A stretch of 64,000 nucleotides of DNA from Mycoemilia scoparia (GCA_027575805.1 JANBPU010000009.1:150517-214516), one strand, 5' to 3'; counted from the first letter of the stretch, positions 46,101 to 57,340 are shown. Translations and numbers: made by a program. Notes: generated by a model from the letters alone, not told the origin.

Positions 46101-46578
46101 AAAAGAAAATAAACATAGTAATAATACATGGAGCGTTAGTTTTCTACTGCATTTTCATCATTAATATATTTGACTGAATCCCGCAGCAGCGATGGCTTTT
46201 ATCATGTATACACCATTTTCATGAACTTACCGTATTATCGTCATAGATAACGGGGCTGTTGTGTGCCCATTCAAGTGAAGGGTTGTTGTTCCCTATCATG
46301 CTACCTGCTGCAAAGTTGTGCTGCTCTGCAGCAGAGAAGTTTTCGCTTTGATTGAGGTTTATGCCGTTGAGACTATCAGACAATTCAGCTTCAAGCCTAT
46401 CGCCCTGCTCAATTACCATTTTTCCAGTGCGTGAGCTAAATTCAGCCTGTGAATTTGAGGGCCCCTCGCCTCGGCCAGGGGCATCGAAGTTTTTGTGTTG
46501 TTTGTCTTGGTGGTCGTATGTATCGATTGATGGGAACGCATACCCCCGCTGCCCCTGCAAGGCAAGCTGCGAGCTCAT
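40116..46578 (-). CDS. very large disordered protein with Cep57/Ppc89-like C-terminus (probable spindle-pole/MTOC component)
   Basis: Two exons, 46231-46578 and 40116-46064, encode 2,098 residues. Most of it is disordered and rich in Ser, Gln, Asn and Pro, with many SP/TP sites and runs of Gln. Recognisable parts lie at the C-terminal end: a CPVC pair near residue 1784, a short helix AAYLQDYIKALESQV near 1861, and a coiled coil near 1975-2035 (EMLRDELVILKRRYHEL, then RRVLASEIRDLVDLINMKGEQI) with the layout of the Cep57 microtubule-binding domain found in fission yeast Ppc89 and other fungal spindle-pole proteins. Another coil lies in the middle (QFMRILTEQRDEMSKQMDELRT). Function is inferred from the C-terminal domain only. 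The 166-nt intron has a good donor; its acceptor is CTCTAAG. Confidence 0.7.
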
Positions 46579-46950
46579 TTAGGCGGCAGAATTGACTTGA
46601 CAATAGGTCTATGTTTAGTCCTTTTATGTGCTGTGGGTAGACAATAATAGCGATGCGTGAGTGATAGCGTGCGCGTTGGTGCTGGGAAGGAAAGAATATG
46701 TATATCGATTTCGGATACTTGGGATAAAAGATAGATAGAGAGAGAGTAAAGGAATAAAGACAAAGCCTGGTAGCAGATGATATTTCTTTGTTGTTTTTTT
46801 TGTACTGTGGAGAGAGAGAGGGGTTGCACTTGTGCTGTCAACAACAACGCGTTTGTGTTGGCTTGGAATAAATAAACTGAGCCAACCCCACAAAAGATCG
46901 TTGTTAATCAACCGCATGAGAAGCTAATTTGATATGAAAGGAATTTGCAA

Positions 46951-47092
46951 TGGGTAGTTATTTTTGAAGCGTGGCCATTTGCTAATAAATTGCTACCCAT
47001 TTTTGAAGGATAACCATTTAATAATCAGTTGCGATTGCCCTATAATCAATTGTTGACCACCAAAAGACATCCTTCAAAAACTATCATCCATA
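46951..47092 (+). repeat. MITE-like element, family 1, with duplicated 5' head
   Basis: The head motif TAGTTATTTTTGAAG...GGCCATTTGCTAATAAA occurs twice in tandem (46953 and 46993, the second as CTACCCATTTTTGAAGG). It is followed by the shared inner block ATTGCCCTATAATC and by the inverted end CACCAAAAGACATCCTTCAA. Confidence 0.75.
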
Positions 47093-47865
47093 TTGTGTTC
47101 GCATACAACTGTGAGGTAGTTTCAGTCTTTAGGGCACATTTGAAAAGTCTTTGGATTTGGGCGCCCATTATCACCACATTAACAGCGCCACATTGTTTAA
47201 TACGCACGGCCGTCGCGCCCTGGGAGAGAACTTGTCGGCTCTAACGCCCTGCGTGGTGCGCATCATAGTTACAGCATGCATGCCATCATCCTTTACATCA
47301 GGCTTTGGAAATTCCTGGTATTTTGATGTTTTGTTGGTTCTGGGGTGCGCAATGCCTGACGTCTGGCTATGGGGACATGGCAACATTCACATTGCACGCA
47401 AGGATTGAAAGATTCCCAGAGGAGATTTCCCAGCCAACGGTATGTGATCAGCCTGTGCGAGTGTATGTGGTTACAGTATGGCAAACTCGGACATCTGCTC
47501 CAACTCCGTCAACCCGTTAGAGCTGGAAGCCAGAAACAAAAATAAAACATACACGCATCTCTCCTGGTGGTGTCAGGAGAGAGACTTTCTTCGATGACAT
47601 GCATCCACTTCCCTTTTACCCATGGTCTAGTGCGATGGGAGAAAAGGGCTGCAGCAGTCGTAGTTGGAAACGAAGCACAGTCGTCTTTGCGCATCACAAA
47701 CACAGAAATGTGAGAATAAAGTCACATCCAAGCCATTGTTCAGATTCAAAGCAGAGCACATCAGCAACACTTTGCCACAGCTCGATTGTAAACAAGACTT
47801 TGAGGCTTCCCAATGTTGTTGACAACAGTGCTATCAAGTAGTCGGACTAGGCGTTTGCATATATA

Positions 47866-47884
47866 TGTGTGTGTGTGTGTGTGA
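47866..47884. repeat. GT dinucleotide microsatellite
   Basis: Perfect GTGTGT run of about 19 bases in a gene-free region. Confidence 0.9.
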
Positions 47885-47956
47885 GTGCGTGCGTTTTTTC
47901 ACGTCAAAGTTCCATATTTGTTTGTGTGGTTAGAGAGCTCAAAAGAAATCGCTTTA

Positions 47957-48117
47957 TTTGGTAGAGCCTCCTCTAAGAGGGTACTAGGATGCTCCCTTGG
48001 ATACTAGCCAATCATCACTAAGACTCCAGCTAAAATGTACGGGTTATGGGCCAATTTGCAGGGAATGGGTGAGCTCACCAGCCTGTTCCCTTTTGGTGGG
48101 GTACTTCCCATTTGCCT
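47957..48117 (-). repeat. MITE-like element, family 2, copy d (reverse)
   Basis: About 160 bp. On the minus strand it reads ...GAACAGG, CCATTCCCTGCAAATTGGCC, AGCTGGAGTCTTAGTGATGA, TTGGCTAGTATCC, closely following copy c. Ends are imperfectly inverted (GGTAGAGCCTCCTCTAAGAGG versus GGGAAGTACCCCACCAAAAGG). Confidence 0.75.
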
Positions 48118-48353
48118 GATCAACAGAAACGGGCTTTCCAATGGTTGCTAAGAATAACTATTTTTCTAATAAAAGGGTTGGGTCAGTTGCGATGCCTCCT
48201 ATCCGATATCCATTCTGTTCTCGCATCTTTTGTTTTCTTCTTTGGCGAATAGCCTTTACCTCGCATCTTTGCTCTCTCTGTCTCTGCCTCTGCGTTTTCA
48301 TTTTGATACTTCTTTTAAATACATAAGCAGCTGCTACGCCTATAATACGCACC

Positions 48354-49902
48354 ATGGTCGTTGTAAAGGAATACCGCATTACTAATAACTGTACTGTTGA
48401 AGAGTACCACATTGCCCAGCTCTTTGCCGTAGCCAAAATGTCTCTCCAGGAAACTGGTGGTGGCGAGGGCGTCGAGGTTGCTGTAAACGAGCCATACGAC
48501 AATGAGATGGGAAAGGGCCAATACACTAAAAAGATTTACTACATTAAAAGGTAAGCGAAGCCTCAATTATCCAAACTCACAAAGAAGCTTCCCTATCGCT
48601 ATTGTTACTACTATAGTAGTCCTTTTTGAAAGGTAGAAATTGATACATTATCCTATTCTTTCTTTTACCTATCTATCTATAGCCACATTCCAGCAATTGT
48701 TTGCAAGGTCATTCCCGAAGATGCTCTTGTCCTCATCGAGGAGGCCTGGAACGGATATCCTCATTGCAAGACAAGTAAGCTACAATATTTCAACTATAAT
48801 GTTCTTGGCATATATCAAATGACACCGTAGATGTCATCGAAAATTATGCGCAGCTTGCCTATAAACTTCTTGGATTTTACCAACCACAAGCAAAATCTCA
48901 CTCACTACATGCTTAAAATAATTATAGTTCTAACCGTACGTGTTGATGCGAACATATTCGACAAATGTTTAAACTGCTGAGTGATTTCCCAACTATCACC
49001 CATTTTATTATCCGAGTATACTAAAAACGCCAATGTGTTCTGGCATCGTTTATATAGAACAAGTACATGAAGGACTCCTTCAAGCTGATCACCGAGACCA
49101 TGCATCTCCCAGACCGTGGCGAGACCGAAAACGTAAGACTATAGTACTCTATAGTGTTGATTCCTTCATTATGTTGACATCTGTGCTTTATAGACAACTT
49201 ATCTGATGACTGCGACTGTATTTAGGCCCTTGGAGTCGACAAGTCCGTCTTGGCCAACAGAAAGGTTGACTTTATTGACGTCGCCGATGACTCTGGTCTT
49301 GAAAGCGGTCAATACAAGAAGACTGAGGATCCCAAACTCTACAAATCTGAAAAGACTGGCCGTGGTCTTTTGACCGAACCCAACTGGAGAGTAAGCCCAG
49401 CACATTTATTTTGAGCTTTTTTGACGGAAGGCCATACAGTGTATAAATTGAGGACACACCGCCATCCATCCGTTCCAAGTACAAAAGCAAAAAGAAACTA
49501 ATGGACTTTCTTTGTCGTTGTGATAGGAAACATGTGAGCCCCATATGACATGCTACAAGCTTGTCACAGCCGAGTTCAAGTGGTTCGGCTTGCAGACTGC
49601 TGTTGAAAGCTTCATCCACAAGGTAACGGCGATCTCATCAATTACCTTGAAATATTATTTATAACAACGCCAATATAAAAATAAAGTGTCCTCTTGCTAA
49701 ATCTTGTTTATAAATTGCCTTTGTGTAGAAAATGCGTAGCATGATGATCGCCTTCCATCGCCAGCTCTATTCCCAGACCGACGAATGGTATGGCATGGAC
49801 ATGGAAAAGCTCCGCAAGTACGAAGATGAGGTTGCAAAGGAGCTTGCTGAGAAGCGCCAAAAGAAGAGCATGGAGAACGGAAAGGTTAATGGCAAAAACT
49901 AA
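48354..49902 (+). CDS. class I phosphatidylinositol transfer protein (animal PITP type)
   Basis: START-like lipid carrier that exchanges PI for PC between membranes and feeds PI kinases; unrelated to the Sec14 type usual in yeasts. Seven exons: 48354-48550, 48683-48774, 48928-48935 (8 nt), 49058-49132, 49226-49390, 49527-49622 and 49729-49902 (268 residues, the family length). Start MVVVKEYRI and [15 protein letters not shown] plus [12 protein letters not shown] are diagnostic. Later blocks are [34 protein letters not shown] and [19 protein letters not shown]. The 8-nt third exon supplies the ILT of CKTILTNKYMK, which aligns with VIT in animal proteins. The C-terminus is Lys/Glu-rich. The gene is typical of animals and early-diverging fungi. 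Confidence 0.95.
48928..48935 (+). other. 8-nt micro-exon in the PITP gene
   Basis: TTCTAACC flanked by acceptor AATTATAG and donor GTACGT. It restores frame and the family motif between exons 2 and 4. Another acceptor at 48830 gives a similar peptide but no GT donor follows it before a stop, so it was rejected. Confidence 0.8.
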
Positions 49903-50452
49903 TGCATACCAAGCCCTCGCCTGCTTCACTTTCACTTTGGGACCAAAGCTTGATAGTGATAGAAACAACAACAACAACAGCAGCAGCAGCAGCAGAAGGA
50001 GGAGGGGAGAAGGAGGTCTTTCTAAACAGCGTATTCGGTGTGATATTCCAAAATCCCCTTGTTTGCCTGTCATTACTCATCATCTGATATTACATACTAC
50101 ATATATTCCACTATTTATACCTGTCAATCTCGCTCTCTCATTATTAAGAAAATACATGACATACTTTCCAATGCACCAATCTCTCTTACTCTCTTTCATA
50201 GTTCTGCTGCTTCTGTTATACACACAAACATAGTCATATACTCTCTGTTCCCCTATACACTGTCCTTTGTTTTTATAGCAAGGGGACTTATTACTACGTA
50301 CTTTATACTTTTCACAAATTGGTTTTATCTCGAGCGTAGCGCCCCATATGTTCATCACATCTTCATTTACAAATTAAACAAATTTTAACAAAACATATAT
50401 ATTTACATAGATATCTAAGCCAGTGTTTTATTATTTATTGGTGGCGATAAAC

Positions 50453-50492
<40 letters not shown>
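50453..50492. repeat. AAT trinucleotide microsatellite
   Basis: About 13 uninterrupted AAT/ATA units in a 3' gap. Confidence 0.95.
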
Positions 50493-50494
<2 letters not shown>

Positions 50495-50589
50495 GTCATG
50501 ATAATTAGAAAGGTGGTTAATCATTTGAAACAAGTAAAAATAGAAATAATTTTTCTAAAAGTGAATCATACGACCAATACAGTCTCTCT

Positions 50590-50612
50590 CTTTCTTTCTT
50601 TCTTTCTTTCTC
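50590..50612. repeat. TTTC tetranucleotide repeat
   Basis: Five to six tandem TTTC units adjacent to the GLE1 stop codon. Confidence 0.9.
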
Positions 50613-50618
50613 TTTTCA

Positions 50619-53045
50619 TTAGGTGTTTTTAGAATTTGAGAATTTACCAGTCCTTCGGTATTCTTCAATAAGCCGCACAAGTACTTCAGCACCAGCAGTG
50701 CTAAACGAATCGGTTCCCAATCTCATTGATGGGATCTTTTGTGCAATTGTCATGACCAGTTTAGGAAACTGGGAGGGATATGCTTGAAGCATAATTTGGC
50801 CAGCTGTTTCAAGACACGATGTGAACAGTCTGGGAGTAAATGGGCAAGGCTCCATGTTGACCAGCCGTGCCAACCAAACCCAAATATACGAAGCAGGGAA
50901 AGGATCATTATCGCCAGGGCTGCCACCACTAAGTTGTCGAGCATGTATAGCCAGATACAGCACAACAATACCATCCATTCTTTCAAGATAATTAGTATCC
51001 TGTTCGGGCCTTTCATCCTCTTCATCCAGTCCCTTGAACTTTAGGCGTTTCCTGTAAGCCGTCAGAGGTTCATTTCTGAGTGGCCCGATGAATTCGGGAA
51101 TAACATATGGGCATGCATTGATAAAATTGGCATTTATAACATCCTGGATGATCGTATCTTGCCACAATCTTTGACATTTGGCTACGATCTCCATGACAAC
51201 TTCGGCAATGTTTGTGGCGTTTTCTGGTCGCAGCGATATTTCAATCTCGGCCTGGTTTACTAGTTTTTGAGCAAAAATGTTGCAGGCCCAGATGTAGGCC
51301 AATTCTCCGTGTTGCCGCATTTCTTGTAAAACTACCATGGTGTCGTTTATTGCGGATTCTGCTTGTTTGCGGTCGCCATTTATTTGGTTGATTCGCCGGT
51401 TGATTGCTAGTCTGTTTTTTAGGCATATCTGTTTCAGGCTTTGGTCGGATTTGATTTTGGGGAGGATTTCATTGTTGATAGTTTCGGATAGGTCTCTGTA
51501 TTTTTTGGACCAATCTTTGGCTTCTGAGGATATGGATGTTGGAAATGTTACATAGTCTTTGGTGTCCCATGAAGGCTTGACAATATCGTCTTTAGCTTTA
51601 CCATTAGCTGGATTCAAAGCAGCAGATATACCGGTCGGATTAGTAGCAGCAGAGGCTTTATCCTTGCTGTTTTGCTGCTGCTCGGATGATGATGATGATG
51701 ATGTTTTGTTCTTGGCTACTTCCTCTTCTTCCTTACGCTTTTGCTCCTCCGCCTGCTTCTTAGCCTTTTCCTTCTCAGCTTCTTCTCGTTTTAGTCTTTC
51801 TATGCTTTCCTTTGCCTCGCTCTCTGCCCTCATCACCAGACTATCTCTTTGTTGTTTGAGTCTATCCAATTCCTTTAGTGCTCCTTCAACACCGTCGTCA
51901 ACTAGCTTTTCTGATTTAGCCATAGCTCCAACAATGCCCTGTTGCTGCTTTTTGTCGATCTGACTGAGCCTCTGGATTTGCTTCAAAGCTTCAGCTTCTT
52001 CTTGGATGATCTTTTCAAGGAATGCAGAATTGCGCTTATTTTTTACATTTTTGTGATGATGGTTGTTGTGGTATCCTTGACTTAACCGCTCAATGCCGCC
52101 GCTGCTGCTGCTGCTTGGTGGACTGGATTCATCTTCGATATTGATGTAGGATAATCTTCTATTCGAATTGGCCCGGTCAATATCCAAAAAGGGATACTGA
52201 TCAAAACGACGGGAAGACCCAATGATGGCTGTAGGGCTATTTTTGGTATGTTTATTCTGGTTTGACTCTTTTTCGATATAACCTTGGTTAGATCCCAGCA
52301 CGATTTTTTTCTCAAATCTTCCCTTAAAGTCTTCAAAGCTGCCAGTGTATAACCCGTTACCAAGACTTGTATTTTCGTTTGCATAAAGTCTGTTGTTATT
52401 TGTGTCGTTATTTTCATTTTCGCTATCATTATCATTATTGTCATCATCATCATCATCATCATCATCAGAACTATTAACAATTAACATGGATATATCAAAA
52501 CCATAGCTATTTGAGCGCGATCGCAAGGATGGAGCGCCAGCTGTACGGTTATAACATAAGGAATTGCGTTGGTTAGATATTAACGCCTGGTCTCTACACG
52601 GAAGCATCACCATTATCGCCATAATGACACAAAAGATCAGTAAATATGATCAGTTTCAATACGCATATAGCAATATTCTTGTTACCAATATTATCATTAT
52701 TATTATAGTTTACCTATTTTGCAAGGACAAGATTTTGCTTTGAGGACGGTGGTATGAGGGAGATGGTACTGGCAGTGATGTTTTTCTTTGGGTTAGCTTT
52801 ATCTTTGGCGAATCGTTAAGAACGCTGTATAGTCGATGCTGACTTTTCATGTATGGATTTTCAGGAAAGGGTTCGAGTGTAACACCTCCTCCTCCTCCTG
52901 TTGAGTTGGTGTTTCTTAACAATAAGGAGGGACCTCTCGTTCTTGACGAAGTTTTAGTATTGAAACCACCACCACCACCACCACCAGTTATAAAATCTGC
53001 AAATTCATCGTCGCTTGCACCCTCTTCTGGAATTGTATACCTCAT
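50619..53045 (-). CDS. GLE1: Gle1, mRNA export factor
   Basis: Cytoplasmic nuclear-pore factor that, with InsP6, stimulates the DEAD-box ATPase Dbp5 during mRNA export; also acts in translation. Exons are 52714-53045 and 50619-52593 (768 residues). Residues 1-150 are low complexity, with a Gly run (GAFNT-proximal, about residues 21-27) and a stretch of nine Asp near residue 150 encoded by GAT repeats. A long Lys/Glu-rich coiled coil spans about 310-420. The Gle1 C-terminal HEAT-like domain begins near 455 (DYVTFPTSISSEAKDWSKKY) and includes KRLAINRRINQI-type basic helices, FIGPLRNEPLTAYRKRLKFKG-like sequence and DPFPASYIWVWLARLVN. Family assignment rests on the C-terminal domain, which is typical. 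Confidence 0.92.
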
Positions 53046-53655
53046 TTATGCAAATGTCTTGATAGACAGCGAGAAAGAAAAAATGTTTTGCTTATGTATG
53101 TATGTATGTATAATACAGATAGGAATAAAATGTTTGGGAAACATTGTCACAGTTGCTACTTTGCTACAACAAACGTAGTTTAGAGTTGTTTCCATTAATC
53201 ATAACCCTTGATTGATATGGTAGCTGATCAACAATTCCTTGGGCTCCTTTGGGACCCAGATTAGCAAAGAGCCTTCAATTCCCTGAACACTATTTTGCCA
53301 TCCACATCATAAACTAACACATGCATCACCATATGGATCATAATTTATGAAGGGTGACTTTTGGTGGCCAACGATTAAGGGGGGAACCACAGCCAAATGG
53401 GTGGTCACCATTTGTTAGTAGATGGCCACCCTCCAAAAATAACTACTCATATGCCACTGAATTGATTTGAATATTGTTTGGAAGTTGAAAAACACAAGAA
53501 TAAAAGCGAAGTTGCTGATACAAAGTACTGCAAAATAATGAATTTAAGGCTACATGTATAAAAAGTCGTTATGGCTAATTGGCATAAGAAAATAAGTGTA
53601 TAAAGTGGATAGAAAAAAGAAGTCCAAATACTAGCACGATGCTGATCACAACAGC
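53046..53655. other. intergenic with a family 1 repeat
   Basis: Between the GLE1 start and the F-BAR stop, both on the minus strand. It contains GLE1 leader with a TATG repeat (53094-53109) and a complete family 1 element (53330-53453). Otherwise AT-rich; no gene. Confidence 0.5.
53330..53453 (-). repeat. MITE-like element, family 1, most intact copy
   Basis: About 124 bp with terminal inverted repeats: the left end reads CATATGGATCATAATTTATG and the right end, reverse-complemented, reads CATATGAGTAGTTATTTTTG; both continue into GAAGGGTGAC/GGAGGGTGGCC. The inner part carries TTTGGCTGTGGTT and TTAATCGTTGGCC, shared with the copies at 61754 and 63735. Confidence 0.8.
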
Positions 53656-56563
53656 TTAGTATTCTAGTGGATCAGTAAAGTTGGATGGGAATAGACCTCG
53701 TTTGAGTTCACCGGTTGTTGGATCGGTTATTTCGCCCTCCCACCATCCATCAAGGTTGGTTGCCAGGACCGAGACGACCATTCTTTCTCGGAGACTGATT
53801 TCTTCGGGCTGTTCGGCAGTGTAGTCATGAAGCGCGCGTACATAGAACAGTACAGGTCTTGTATCCTCGCTACGACCGATTGTTGAGGCGCCTTGCGGCT
53901 GTCTCAGAGACGCGCTGCTCTGGGTCTTGATGGTGCCAAGGTTGTGTGAGGGCGTTGGTGATGGCGCATACTGAGCAGGGACTGAGGTGGGTGGTGGCGG
54001 TGGAGCCTGCTGATGGTATGGTGACTGTGAGTGCATTGTCTGTTGGGTTGGTGGGCGACCGCCTGGAGTCATCGATCTGCCAGGATATGCTGGATTCCCA
54101 CCAGGCAATGGCGTTTCAGTACGATAGGCTGGTTGCTGATAGCCTGAGACAGGGGGTGGGTGTGGCGGTTGGCCGCCAGGAGGTGGTGGATGATGGTAGT
54201 AGCCCTGTGATCCAGGTCTACCGGGAGATGCTCCGTTGGGAGCACCCATCATTGTTCCAGAGTTTGCCCTGCGGTGGTGGTAAACGGGGCTTGATGGGGC
54301 AGAATTGGCTCTGTAAGTGTTTGGGTCAGCATAGGCAGGCTGGGGTGGAATATTAGTATTGGTATTCAGAGATGCATATTGGGGGTGGTTGGCAGAGTCA
54401 GTAAATGTACTTGATCTGTGGCGAGGAATGCTTCCAGGCTCAGGCGATGGTGCGTATTGCTGGTAAGGCCCTGGTCCATACATGCTTGCCGACGTTGGAG
54501 GACGCTGGCCCATCACAGATGGAGCCCGGGGGTCAACATTGGGGTATCCACCCATTGAGCTGGGGGCGCGGGGATCAGCCTGGTAGGGGCGGCTCTGAGG
54601 ACTGCCATATTGAGGCTGTTGTGGTGGTGGCTGCTGTCCACGATAGTAAACATCAGTGCCGCTGGCACGACGGTACTGTGGCTGCTGAGCATATGGCGAT
54701 GGGTGTTGCTGTGGGGTATGAGGGGAATGCTGCTGCATTGATGTTCCAGGTCGGGTCTGCCAGTTAGGATCGTTGCGGCGTGGGTGGTTTTGTACTGGAG
54801 TCTGTGATTGAGGGGGGATTGGCTGTGGCTGCGCCTGAGTTTGGCCACGAGCAGAATTGGTTGTGGGTGGACGCAGAGTTGAAGGCTGGCTACTCAGCGA
54901 GTTTTGTGGAGTTTGCTGTGGGGTTAAGGGTACCTTGCGAACAGTGTTGGGTGGCACAGCTGCCATGTTGTAGTGGTTTTCTTGGTCAACAGGCCTGGAC
55001 ATGCTGGATGAAACTGGTGCACCTTTAGATGAAGCCACTCTGCCTGAGCTTTCCAAAGAACTCATGTGTTCATTTTCGCCATCAGTGTTTGGGGTTTTCA
55101 GCTCCTCCTGCTCCTTGCTTGGGCTGCCAGTGCGGAACTTTTGGATATACTTCTCTATGTCAGTATCAACATCGACCTTCTCTAGTTCCTGTCGAATTTT
55201 TTCCATAGATGCGTCATCAGTAACACAAACCCCTGAGATTATGTTTGCATACTCCCACAGGGCTGTTTTCATATATTCTATTCTTTCCTCCTCAAGGATT
55301 TGGAAAACATCGCAGGCGGACTGCCATACACTAAACCACTGGTGGTCCGACTCAATCAGCTTCCTTTGGGTTTCCTTGTACTCATTCTCTGCATTTCTGG
55401 AAAGGGCCTGTGCCTTTTCAAGCTTTTGACGGAGCTTGGGATCCACCATTTCCTGCATGCTGATCACCAAGCGCTCAAGCTCGATTCTTTTAGACACCTC
55501 AGCATCCTTTTTCTCGCGGATCTTGATGAGCTGAGAACGTAGTGCTGACTTATCTCTTGTGGTCTTTTGTATTATAGCCTGCTGTTGCTTACGCTTCTGG
55601 CGTTGTTTTTCAATGAATTTATATAGAGGTTGGGCCAATTCCTCACGGAATTGTTTGCCGAGCTTTAGGTGTGCCCCGGCAGACTCTTCAAGCTCAGAAC
55701 GGACAGTATGGAGTGCATCGAGAGTAGTTCTACGTAGAAGAAAATTGAATTGGTGTTTTTATAATATAGTCTGTGTTTTTACAAAATTGTGCATCAATTT
55801 AGCATCCATCCACATGGCATGGCATGGTCTCATTGTGCTTACCCAAGCTCTTCTGATCCAAGTCCTGCGCGTGAGAGTTTTAGGAGCTTTTTCCCATACT
55901 CTTCCTCTAATTGAGCCCTGTAAACAATTCAATACAATGCATGGAATTTTGTTAGTTTATATTGACTAGATATATCAATGCCATATTTACGCTGACTGAT
56001 ATTGTAATAATTACCTGGATGCAAACAGACGGTGAATATCAGTCAGTGTTTGCTTCGCACTCTGCATTTTTTTCATAACAACCTCGACACCACGGTCATC
56101 ATCAGACTACAAACGAATCCCAATGTTAAAAACCAATCCTCGTTAATTACATATATATATATATATATATAAAGTCATCAGATGTTGGACAGGTATGCAG
56201 TATAGCATACATGGAAATGCTAAACTTACCCAAAAATTTTCTGAAAACCTAGCAGATGACGATATCTCTGACTTGCTGGCCTCGACCATTGCGCCAAGAG
56301 TTGATGAGCTGGACTGACCGCCTTTATCATTATCAGCTGTGGGGTCGGTTACACTCTTAACTTTGGTCTGGCCATCTTTATTTTTCGAAAATACCAAGCT
56401 GTGTAAACCATACATAACAACCATATGAAGGGTTAGTTGGTTTGTTCTCATCACTTTTCAACATTGTTAAATGAATGCTAATTTTAAACAGCCACTACCA
56501 CAACCATATATATATATATATATATATATGTGCATGTGTAGCAAACACTTACTTGTACTTCAT
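53656..56563 (-). CDS. F-BAR and SH3 domain protein (PCH family, Cdc15/Imp2/Hof1-like)
   Basis: Membrane-curving scaffold of the cytokinetic ring and actin patches. Five exons: 56553-56563 (11 nt, ATGAAGTACAA), 56230-56398, 56015-56106, 55843-55917 and 53656-55729 (806 residues). The F-BAR begins with RFSENFW near residue 54, then VEVVMKKMQSAKQTLTDIHR, AQLEEEYGKKLLKLSRA, TTLDALHTVRSELEESAGAH and REELAQPLYKFIEKQR, with long helices to about residue 330. The middle is a Pro/Gln/Tyr-rich disordered region (many PxxP and PPPP motifs). The SH3 domain occupies about 739-800 (RALHDYTAEQPEEISLRE, WWEGEI, GLFPSNFTDPLEY). About 50 Ser-rich residues precede the F-BAR, which is longer than usual. The 11-nt first exon is the only joint in frame with a start, but other first exons are possible. 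Confidence 0.9.
56152..56171. repeat. AT dinucleotide repeat in an F-BAR gene intron
   Basis: TATATA run of about 20 bases in the intron between exons 2 and 3 of the F-BAR gene. A second AT run (56507-56529) lies in the first intron. Confidence 0.9.
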
Positions 56564-57340
56564 GAGATATGATGTTTTGTTTTGTTATATATAAATATAT
56601 GGTTGAGAAATAAAGTATAAACCAAAAGTGTCCGTTATATATAGAAATTCGTAAGAGAAAACAATAGCGATGATGATAGTAATAAAAATAAAGATATGGT
56701 GTTAAAAAGTGTGCCTAGGAAGTCTTAAACCAAAAACGTTTTATCTTTGACACTTTTGAAATGATGTATGCGTATGTGTGTGTGTGTGTGTGTAAAGTGT
56801 AACAGCCTAACTCGGTTTTTGTACTCCCATAGAGATCTCACACTACACAAAATAGTTTCGCGAACGCGCCCAAATTCAAGTTGTGTGAGACTCTTATTGT
56901 CTTTTTCCCTCTGCCAAGAACAATCGAACACTGTGGTGGGCATCATTGATGAGGGTGTGTGTGTGAGCCTTGCTCACTCTCACACTTTCCATTTAAACTT
57001 TGAGCCCATTTTAGTCAAAACTCATTTAGGGTCTTTGCGCTTCCCTTTATTTGATCTTTGTAACGTAACCACAATGGAAGGTGTCTCTCAGCAAGAAGGC
57101 TTTAAGGTTCGCCTTTTCGTAATGAATGCGCCCTTTGGGCTATAGAAGTATAAAGATTCTAGCACTTTTTTGAGTCTCATGTCACAGCTTGAAGCCAATG
57201 TTCTTTGATGCCAACTTCCTAGTACATGTTGTAATATCTGATTGGCCCATTTCACAAAAATAAACAATCCATTTTATTTCAAGTCTTGACAACGCATTTG
57301 AACAAACAAATATAAAAAAGGTTTGATCAAATATTTTTGG
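56564..57340. other. intergenic, F-BAR promoter and Sds22 3' side
   Basis: About 780 bp with TATA-rich stretches (56585-56645), a TG repeat (56774-56794) and CT/CA-rich tracts. Short open frames carry no features. No gene or known repeat family member. Confidence 0.45.

Larger units (their letters stand above)
46579..48353. other. divergent intergenic region with two repeat families
   Basis: 1.8 kb between the Cep57-like gene (minus) and the PI transfer protein gene (plus). It holds a family 1 element with a duplicated head (46951-47092), a family 2 element in reverse orientation (47957-48117), a GT microsatellite (about 47866-47884) and AG/GA-rich tracts near 46734-46820. No gene is convincing. 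Confidence 0.5.
49903..50618. other. convergent 3' gap with microsatellites
   Basis: Between PITP and GLE1. It contains a poorly conserved CAA/CAG tract (49965-49996), an AAT repeat of about 40 bases (50453-50492) and a TTTC repeat (50590-50612) just before the GLE1 stop. No gene is seen. Confidence 0.55.

Noticed and set aside
48830..48842. Alternative third exon of PITP (giving NVIE)
   Set aside because: It reads well into NKYMK but has no GT or GC donor before an in-frame stop; the 8-nt exon at 48928 has both splice sites and a better family match (ILT).
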